Of a DNA stretch of 18,796 bases, positions 12,833 through 18,796 are shown one piece after another. The notes under the pieces are model-generated. The model did not search any database. It had not been told where the DNA came from and saw nothing but the letters and a program-made list of their open reading frames with translations. The DNA is from Vulcanimicrobiota bacterium (lineage in GTDB: Bacteria; Vulcanimicrobiota; Vulcanimicrobiia; Vulcanimicrobiales; Vulcanimicrobiaceae), in the NCBI GenBank assembly GCA_030043675.1, contig JASHXG010000213.1, positions 1-18,796 on the forward strand, written 5' to 3'. Position numbers and translations under genes: made by a program. The number at the start of each line of letters is the position of its first letter. Positions within the stretch are counted from its first letter, which is position 1.

Positions 12833-15800
12833 TTAGCGCAATCCGGTCTGGAGCAGCGAGTTGAATCGGAGCGGATCGACCGCGTCGGGGCGATCGAAGT
12901 CCATGCCGGCGGTTTTCACGATCCACCAAGCGCCAGCGCGCCGCGCCCGCAGAACGGCCGTGCGGGGACGCGAGCGCGACGCACACTCCGGAATGAGATC
13001 GCGATGAACCGGCGGCTGGCATAGACCTCCGGGGAGCACGGCCGTATAACGATCGCGCGAATCGGGCGTGGCCGAGAAGACGGCGCCCATGTCGCGTGCG
13101 TTGGCGTCGAAGATGCCGAGCGGCTTGACGCCGAGCAGCTCTTCGATCGTTTTGAGCATCGTCACCGTGTTGTAGCGCGCGTGGACGACCGCGTGGCGCC
13201 GCGTGTACGCAGAAATGACGTACGCGATCGAGCGGTGAGGATCAACGTGATCGGGCCCATCCTGCGAATCGTCCTCGAGCACGAAGATCGCGGTATCGTT
13301 CCAATAGCGTGAGTGCGAGACGGCTTCGACGAGCAACCCCAGCGCGTAATCGTTGTCGGCCATCTGCAGGTAGGGCGTGTCGAGGCCGGCGGCGTTGGTT
13401 TTGAACTGTCCAAAGTGATCCATCATCAGACAGACCGACTCGAACGCGGGCAGGTTGCCGTTCTTTACGTAGCCGTCGAACTCGCGCTTCCACTCCTCGT
13501 AACGATAGCGGTCGGGTGTATCCAGATCCCAGCCGCGGTAGTAGAGATCGGTCCGGCCGCGAAGCGACGGCCGGACGGGCGGTGCTTGACGTACTCCTCG
13601 CGCGTAAGCGTTGCGAACGATTCGAATGAAGAACGGCGTGCCGATTTTATAGTACGTAGGGTCGGTGTACATGCCATAGTGGCGAATGCTTTCGCCTGCT
13701 CGCAGCACCGAATCCCAAATATAGCCCCCCGTCGCGTTCGGCGCATCGTCACTGTCGCCGGCCGTGGCGGCGATATCCTTGCTGCCGGGGAGGATGGTCG
13801 ATGACCCAGTCGGATCGAGCAGCGTGGTGACGCGCGCGTCGAACTGATCGCCTCCGCCCGTCGCAGGATTCGAGGTGTTGACGCCGCGATTCTGGCCGTT
13901 GAAATCCGACGAGAAGCCGTTGCTCGCGTAGGAGATCGGGGTCGTGCGCGTCGTGTATTCATTGGCCCGGCCTTGCTGGCTCCAGTTCCAGCCATCGGCG
14001 CTCACGTCGCCGCTGGTGTAGAAGTTGTCGAGTGTAACAAACTGAGTCGCGAGCCGATGATGGTTTGGAGCGATCGCGAAGGGGAACAAGACGAGGCCCG
14101 GATCGCCGTTCGCGCCGAGGACGTCGCCGAGCACTTCATCGTAGGAGCGATTCTCCTTCATAATATAAATCACGTGCCGGATCTTCCCACGCAGCGCGAC
14201 AATCGTCGGGCTCGGCGCGGACGGTGCGACGAACCCGTTGTTGCGATCCACCATGCGGCTCAAGACGGCCAGCTCTGCATCGCCGGGAACCGGCATCGTC
14301 AATAAGTTGGCCTTTTCAAGCGCGAGCACGTACTCGTCGCGATGGGTCGGCGACGGACGACGACTCGGAGCATATGTCGCGTACGCTCCCAAGCCGGGGT
14401 TGGGACCGGCTAAACCCTTCGCGTCGGCAATCGCCAGGCGGCCGTCGAACCTCGCAATCCCGGTCGGATACCAGCCGGTGGGAATGCGCCCGATGACGCG
14501 GTCGGCGTTGAGATCGATGATCGCAACGGCGTTCTCACCGCCGAGCGTTACGTAGAGCCGGCGCGCGCTTTCGTCGAGCGCCAGTCCATTCGGATTCGCG
14601 CCGCGATAGCGCTGGCCGGGGCGATCGACGCTGATGCGGTGGACGAGAACGTTGCCCGGCGTGTCGATCACGTCGATTTCGTCGAGGTCGCCATTCGCCG
14701 CGTAGAGCGTCGATGCGTCGTGGGAGAGCAGCAGCGCATTGGGCTCGCCGCCCAGGTTGATCCGATCGATCGCGGCCCGGCCGGTTGCGGGAACGGCATC
14801 CACTTCCCCGTCGCGCAGCGAGCTGACGTAAATCGACGTCGCCGTCGCGCGAGGCCCGGAACTTCGCACCGCCACTCCGTACGGGTACTCGCCGTGCGCG
14901 GCGAGCGAGCCCGCGCTGTGCAGCCGAACCTCGCGCACGACTTTGCGCGTCTGCGTGTCGACCAGCGACAGCGAATCGTTCTGCATGTTGGCTACGGCCA
15001 GCAATCGCCCGTCGTCACTCAGGGACAGCCCTGCGGTTAGCGCCCCGAACTCGATATCGAGCCCACGTGCGTTTCGGCCAGCGGTCGTATGCCCGTTGAC
15101 GCCGCCGTCATAGTTGGGCAGCGGCGCGTCGGCGTTGCTATCGTGGCCAAGGATGATCTCGGGAGGGTCGAGCGCGAACGAATCGCCGCGTCGCGTGAAG
15201 ACGGCAACGCGATCGTCGATGCCTCCCGAGACATAAAACCGCCGGCTGTCGGGCGCCCATGCAAGACCGACGAACGCGTCGGGGATCGCGATCCGCTGCA
15301 CGACGTTCGGTGCCCCCGCAGCATCGAGACGGTACACGAAGACCCATTGGGTGAGGTCCGTCGTCTTCTTCGTGCCGGCGCCGGTTATCGGATCGGGCAC
15401 CGCAAAACGTATCTCGCGTCCGTTGGAAGAAAAGTACTGATAGTTGTAGCCGCTCGTCAGGGCGAGCAGGGTCGTACCGTCGGGGCTGAGCGCGAGCGAT
15501 ACCGGCCCAGCGGCGTCAGCGTTACCGTCGGCGCGCAGACCCGTCGAGAGGCGTGTCATGTGCGCGCCACGCGCCGCAAGCGGCGTAATGGACTGGCCCG
15601 TCGGAAGAATGTCGTCGAGGGCTCTGCCTTTGGCAGCGCTTGGGAAGTACGCATTCCACTGCGCGCGCACTCGTGTGCCCGAGGGAAGATGCGCGTCCAA
15701 GCTGACGTCGCCGCTTTCCACGTTCCAGCGCATCACACCGCTTACCGGCAGGTCGGGTATCCACTCGACGGCGTCGAGATCGATCGTCGTAATGCTGCCG

Positions 15801-17407
15801 GCGGTGCGGGCGAAGAAGGTTCCGCCGCGCAAACCGGTGCCGCGCTGAATTCCGTAGCCGCGTACGCGCGCAAGCGCATCACGCGCCGCGGCGAGCGCCG
15901 CGTCGCGTTCGGTAAACTGCGCCGACGTCTGCGTCTCGAACCCGCCTACCAGCGGCATCGACGGAATGCGCCGCGCACAAGACGTGTCGCCCGTCTTTTC
16001 GGTGACGATGAATCGTCGAACGATCTCCGACGCGCAGTGGTAGACGTCGCCTACCGCGGTCACGTGCCCGGTGTTCGTCACCACGACCAGATGCGAGCGT
16101 GAGAAAAGCGCGGCCGCGGCCGCGCTCTCCTCCGGCGTCGTGATTGTGTCGAGATCTCCAACCAGCACGAGCACCGGTACGTTCGGCAGGTGCGTTCCGG
16201 CGGAAACCACGGCGGCAGGATGCGCGGCCGAAGGGACCGGCCAATCGAGGCAGAGATTGACGTAGCCGTAGTCCGGCGGCATGCCCAGAAATTCGCGAAT
16301 GCTGAACGGCGCGTAGAGATCCGGATCGCTACGTTCCTTCGCTCGGAGCTCAGTCTCCCATTGCAGCCGGCGCTGGGACGGCGGAACCCGCAGATCGTAG
16401 GGCGTCGGGACGTCGGAACAGCTCGATGCAGCAAAGAGCGCGGCACTGAAGTCCGCGGCGCCGCTGCCGCTCTGCTCTTCGTAGCGATAGGCTTCGCGCA
16501 CCAGGCGCCGCAGCGGGACCTGATCTCCGCCGATGTAAGCGCGCGCGGCGGCATCCAGCTCCCGATACGCGAGCGGATTCAGACCCGCCGAATCCATAAC
16601 GAACGCGAGGTCTGACGGAGTCGCCGCCGCACCGGGCCGGCGAAGCGCGGCGAGCAGCGCCTCAATCCGCGTCAGGGAGCGATTCGGAAGCGCCGCGCAA
16701 GCGAGCCAACGAGCGCAGACCAAATCGAAGGCACGGCGGATTTGGGGTGCGACACTGCTCAGCCACGGATCCTGCCCAACGACGGGATATGCTCCATCGA
16801 GGACGATCGCGCGCACGCTATCGGGATGTCGCCACGCGAATGTTTGGGCCATAAAGGTGCCGTACGAATCGCCGTAAAGCGTCGCTTTGCCGATGCGAAG
16901 CGCGTCGAGCACCCCTGCAATGTCATCCGAGGCAATCGCCGTGCCGTAAAGATCGGCTCGGCGGGCCAGCCGGCGTCCGCAACGCCCAACGTTTGCAACC
17001 GTTGTCACCGTCGCGTCCTGCAGCTGCGGGCAAAGGAGTGCGCCCGAACGCCCAGTGCCGCGATCGTCGACTAAGAGCAGGTCTCGGTCTCGCAGAAGCG
17101 GCGCAAAGAGCCGCACGTAGGCAGAAAACGATCCGCCCGATGGATAGCCCGGTCCGCCCTCCATCGCGAGGATCGTTCCGGCAGAAGGCTCGTTCGTCTT
17201 CCGGTGAGGCAGCCAGGTAAAGCCGATCGGGATCGTCCCGGAGACCGCGCCGCTAGGATCGAGCGGACGCGCGATCGATCCACAGTAGGCTTCAACGTGC
17301 GCGCACCGATGCAGCGTTAGCCGGCCGACGCGCACGTCTGGCGGCGGAGCAGCCGCTAGCCCGAGCATCAGAAGCAGGGTACAGGCGATGCGCAGACGCA
17401 GGAACAT
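12833..17407 (-). CDS. Secreted fusion: TAP-like alpha/beta hydrolase, YncE-like propeller and AcpA/PLC phosphoesterase
   Basis: This is a 1524-residue protein with a signal peptide (residues 1-20, cleavage near AAA). Residues about 45-480 are an alpha/beta hydrolase of the tripeptidyl-aminopeptidase (S33) type: oxyanion segment MEGGPGYP (82-89), nucleophile S181 in GDSYGTF, D420 in GDLDTITTPEE and H448 in NTGH. A linker domain follows (about 495-610). Residues about 635-1000 form a YncE-type propeller with recurring LALSPDGTTLLAL, LSLSDDGRLLAVAN, GEPNALLLSHDASTLYAANG and NPNGLALDESARRLYVTLGG blades. Residues about 1072-1450 match the phosphoesterase family of phospholipase C/AcpA: E1085-N1086 in MKENRSYDEVLGD, TLDNFYTSGDVSADGW with S1132, and EDDSQDGPDHVDPHR (1378-1392). 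The C-terminus ends in the MDFDRPDAVDPLRFNSLL form seen in such phosphatases. YncE-phosphoesterase fusions are known; adding the peptidase-like domain is unusual. The frame is open throughout. It is divergent from the TonB receptor. Confidence 0.85.
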   Translation of the reverse strand: MFLRLRIACTLLLMLGLAAAPPPDVRVGRLTLHRCAHVEAYCGSIARPLDPSGAVSGTIPIGFTWLPHRKTNEPSAGTILAMEGGPGYPSGGSFSAYVRLFAPLLRDRDLLLVDDRGTGRSGALLCPQLQDATVTTVANVGRCGRRLARRADLYGTAIASDDIAGVLDALRIGKATLYGDSYGTFMAQTFAWRHPDSVRAIVLDGAYPVVGQDPWLSSVAPQIRRAFDLVCARWLACAALPNRSLTRIEALLAALRRPGAAATPSDLAFVMDSAGLNPLAYRELDAAARAYIGGDQVPLRRLVREAYRYEEQSGSGAADFSAALFAASSCSDVPTPYDLRVPPSQRRLQWETELRAKERSDPDLYAPFSIREFLGMPPDYGYVNLCLDWPVPSAAHPAAVVSAGTHLPNVPVLVLVGDLDTITTPEESAAAAALFSRSHLVVVTNTGHVTAVGDVYHCASEIVRRFIVTEKTGDTSCARRIPSMPLVGGFETQTSAQFTERDAALAAARDALARVRGYGIQRGTGLRGGTFFARTAGSITTIDLDAVEWIPDLPVSGVMRWNVESGDVSLDAHLPSGTRVRAQWNAYFPSAAKGRALDDILPTGQSITPLAARGAHMTRLSTGLRADGNADAAGPVSLALSPDGTTLLALTSGYNYQYFSSNGREIRFAVPDPITGAGTKKTTDLTQWVFVYRLDAAGAPNVVQRIAIPDAFVGLAWAPDSRRFYVSGGIDDRVAVFTRRGDSFALDPPEIILGHDSNADAPLPNYDGGVNGHTTAGRNARGLDIEFGALTAGLSLSDDGRLLAVANMQNDSLSLVDTQTRKVVREVRLHSAGSLAAHGEYPYGVAVRSSGPRATATSIYVSSLRDGEVDAVPATGRAAIDRINLGGEPNALLLSHDASTLYAANGDLDEIDVIDTPGNVLVHRISVDRPGQRYRGANPNGLALDESARRLYVTLGGENAVAIIDLNADRVIGRIPTGWYPTGIARFDGRLAIADAKGLAGPNPGLGAYATYAPSRRPSPTHRDEYVLALEKANLLTMPVPGDAELAVLSRMVDRNNGFVAPSAPSPTIVALRGKIRHVIYIMKENRSYDEVLGDVLGANGDPGLVLFPFAIAPNHHRLATQFVTLDNFYTSGDVSADGWNWSQQGRANEYTTRTTPISYASNGFSSDFNGQNRGVNTSNPATGGGDQFDARVTTLLDPTGSSTILPGSKDIAATAGDSDDAPNATGGYIWDSVLRAGESIRHYGMYTDPTYYKIGTPFFIRIVRNAYARGVRQAPPVRPSLRGRTDLYYRGWDLDTPDRYRYEEWKREFDGYVKNGNLPAFESVCLMMDHFGQFKTNAAGLDTPYLQMADNDYALGLLVEAVSHSRYWNDTAIFVLEDDSQDGPDHVDPHRSIAYVISAYTRRHAVVHARYNTVTMLKTIEELLGVKPLGIFDANARDMGAVFSATPDSRDRYTAVLPGGLCQPPVHRDLIPECASRSRPRTAVLRARRAGAWWIVKTAGMDFDRPDAVDPLRFNSLLQTGLR

Positions 17408-17439
17408 TCGCTTGATTCAAGGATTCGTCGAAAAAGATT

Positions 17440-17453
17440 CAGGCCTCTGCCTG
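17440..17453. promoter_or_regulatory. Small inverted repeat between divergent genes
   Basis: CAGGC-CTCT-GCCTG is a perfect 5-bp-arm inverted repeat in the 121-nt gap between the divergent hydrolase fusion and the TonB-dependent receptor. It could be an operator for both; clear -35/-10 pairs were not found. Confidence 0.25.
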
Positions 17454-17528
17454 TAAAGACCGAACGAACCGCAGACTTTCGGCAAAGCAGGCAAGCCGAG
17501 CGGAACTTCATACGGGGAGGGGTCGAGC

Positions 17529-18796
17529 GTGTACGCTGCGATACCGCGCTATCTTCTCTACCTCTGTGTGGTCCTCGCAAGCCTTGCGCCGGTCGCGCGC
17601 GCCTGGGCCGGCACGACCGGAACCCTGAGCGGCCGCGTCACGGACGCGCAGAGCGGGGCTCCGATTACCGGCGCGCGGGTTTCGCTAACGAGTCCCTCGC
17701 AACAGAGCACGGCTTTTACTGACGCCGACGGTCGCTTCGCGTTCGTTTCACTGACGCCCGACGAGTACGACGTCACGGTTACCAAAGACGGCTACGAGCG
17801 GATCTCTTATGCCGGCCTGGCGATCTTTGCCGATGCGCGCCAGACGATCGCGCTGCAACTGCACAAGGTGCTGAAGACGATCGCAACCGTACAGTCTCGC
17901 GGAGTTGCCAGTCTGGTGCGGCCGGGCACGACCGCCGACGTCTATTCGATCGATGCCAACCAGCAGGCACGCACGGCCGTGCTCGGAGGCGGCGGCAATC
18001 TCAACAGCGCCTATTCGGCGATCTCCAGCGTTCCCGGCGCCTACGTCCCGGCCAACCAGTCGGGGGCGCAGGAGAGCGTCTACGTGCGCGGCGGCGATTA
18101 CTACGAGGTCGGCTACGAGTTCGATGGGATTCCGATCAACCAGGCATTCGACAACTACACGACCAGTTCGCTATCTTCGCTCGGGCAGCTCGAGCTGCAA
18201 GTCTACACCGGGGCCACGCCGGCCAACGCAGAGGCACAGGGTCTGGCCGGATTCGTCAACCAGGTAATCAAGACGGGAACGTATCCCGGTATGGGATCGC
18301 TCAACGCCGGCATCGGGACGCCGGCGTTCTACCATTCCTTAAGCGTCGAGGCTGGAGGCGCGACGCCCGATCGAATGTTCTCTTACTACGTGGGAATCGG
18401 CGGGTTCAACCAGTCAGATCGCTACGTCGATCAGTTCAACGGCGCCGACGTCGCAGACGAGTTCGGCCTACCGGTGGGCGTCTGTCCGGGACCGCATTAC
18501 CAGTATGCGATCCCGCCTTCGTGCTACACCGACGGAGCTCGCAACCTTGCCGTCGCCGGAGCACGCGGTTGGATTCTCGCCGAGCCACCTTTCAGCTTCG
18601 AGCCGGCAATGCAGAGCATCCGGACGTCCATCGTGAACGTGCACGTGGCGATTCCGCATCACGACGACGCGTTGCGAGACGACGTGCAGCTGCTCTGGGA
18701 CAACGACCAGCTCTTCACGCCCCTTTACAGCTCGCTGAACGACGAAGGGCTGGTCAACTATCTGGCCAGCGTTCTGCCGACCGGATACAACCGTTA
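17529..18796 (+). CDS. TonB-dependent receptor with N-terminal carboxypeptidase-regulatory-like domain, cut by window edge
   Basis: The frame is open from the GTG at 17529 to the edge (422 codons). GGGGAGG lies 8 nt upstream, a strong site. A signal peptide (LLYLCVVLASLAPVARAWA) precedes a CarboxypepD_reg-like beta-sandwich (GTLSGRVTDAQSGAPITGAR, then TDADGRFAFVSLTPDEYDVT, about 30-112). The plug domain follows at about 130-250: SSVPGAYVPANQ, QESVYVRGGDYYEVGYEFDG, IPINQAFDNY, LELQVYTGATPANAEAQGLA, GFVNQVIKTGT. Residues beyond about 255 begin the outer-membrane barrel. It would import a ligand across the outer membrane with TonB-ExbBD energy. This architecture resembles SusC-like and Oar-like receptors; the ligand is unknown. 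Its divergent neighbour is a secreted hydrolase, so imported products of that enzyme are a reasonable guess. A TonB box was not identified. Confidence 0.85.
   Translation, partial: MYAAIPRYLLYLCVVLASLAPVARAWAGTTGTLSGRVTDAQSGAPITGARVSLTSPSQQSTAFTDADGRFAFVSLTPDEYDVTVTKDGYERISYAGLAIFADARQTIALQLHKVLKTIATVQSRGVASLVRPGTTADVYSIDANQQARTAVLGGGGNLNSAYSAISSVPGAYVPANQSGAQESVYVRGGDYYEVGYEFDGIPINQAFDNYTTSSLSSLGQLELQVYTGATPANAEAQGLAGFVNQVIKTGTYPGMGSLNAGIGTPAFYHSLSVEAGGATPDRMFSYYVGIGGFNQSDRYVDQFNGADVADEFGLPVGVCPGPHYQYAIPPSCYTDGARNLAVAGARGWILAEPPFSFEPAMQSIRTSIVNVHVAIPHHDDALRDDVQLLWDNDQLFTPLYSSLNDEGLVNYLASVLPTGYNR

Noticed and set aside
15089..16102. 337-codon plus-strand frame opposite the hydrolase fusion
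   Set aside because: It is antisense to a gene with catalytic motifs, is arginine-rich and has no family resemblance.
1..18796. CRISPR array or diversity-generating retroelement
   Set aside because: No regularly spaced repeats, template/variable repeat pairs or reverse-transcriptase motifs were seen.

Overview
The window looks like a piece of a high-GC, Gram-negative-type (diderm) bacterial chromosome. It encodes a TonB-dependent receptor, lipobox lipoproteins, a Tat-type signal and periplasmic enzymes. The SMP/propeller-like lipoprotein with the 'LLYVANAYTVTVYSYP' signature, the secreted YncE/phosphoesterase architecture and the carboxypeptidase-regulatory-domain receptor resemble what I know from Candidatus Eremiobacterota (WPS-2) and relatives. 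That assignment is inference from protein style only; no rRNA or marker gene is present.

Region 1 (1-3153) is the right part of an integrative mobilizable element, all on the minus strand. It holds a MOBP-type relaxase (644-3064), a small excisionase-like helix-turn-helix protein (204-455) and, directly abutting it, the first 67 codons of a tyrosine recombinase that runs off the left edge (1-203). A nearly identical palindromic repeat lies upstream of both the relaxase and the excisionase-like gene (499-525 and 3127-3153, 25 of 27 bases identical). It is either a shared promoter/operator or an oriT-type site. No coupling protein or type IV secretion gene is visible, so the element would need helper transfer functions.

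Region 2 (3154-9162) is accessory DNA: a surface lipoprotein (3389-4393, minus), a parallel beta-helix protein resembling tailspikes or pectate lyases (4634-6409, plus), a short possibly truncated beta-helix-like ORF (6456-6683), a non-coding stretch dense in inverted repeats with the 5' half of a tRNA-Ser(UGA) (6680-6966), an unrecognised 182-residue protein (7378-7926, plus) behind a long inverted repeat, and a second lipoprotein (7907-8668, minus). The tRNA fragment and the clustered repeats suggest an old integration or excision scar.

Region 3 (9163-11302, plus) carries an MscS-type mechanosensitive channel preceded by a leader with a strong terminator-like hairpin, followed by an exported beta-carbonic anhydrase with its own plausible promoter.

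Region 4 (11321-17407, minus) has a Tat-exported metal-dependent amidohydrolase and, upstream of it in the same direction, a 1524-residue secreted fusion of a TAP-like alpha/beta hydrolase, a YncE-like beta-propeller and an AcpA/PLC-type phosphoesterase. Divergent from the fusion gene is a TonB-dependent receptor (17529 to the right edge, incomplete). The receptor, fusion enzyme and amidohydrolase could together form a scavenging set in which peptides or phosphoesters are hydrolysed outside or in the periplasm and the products imported, but this is inference from adjacency.
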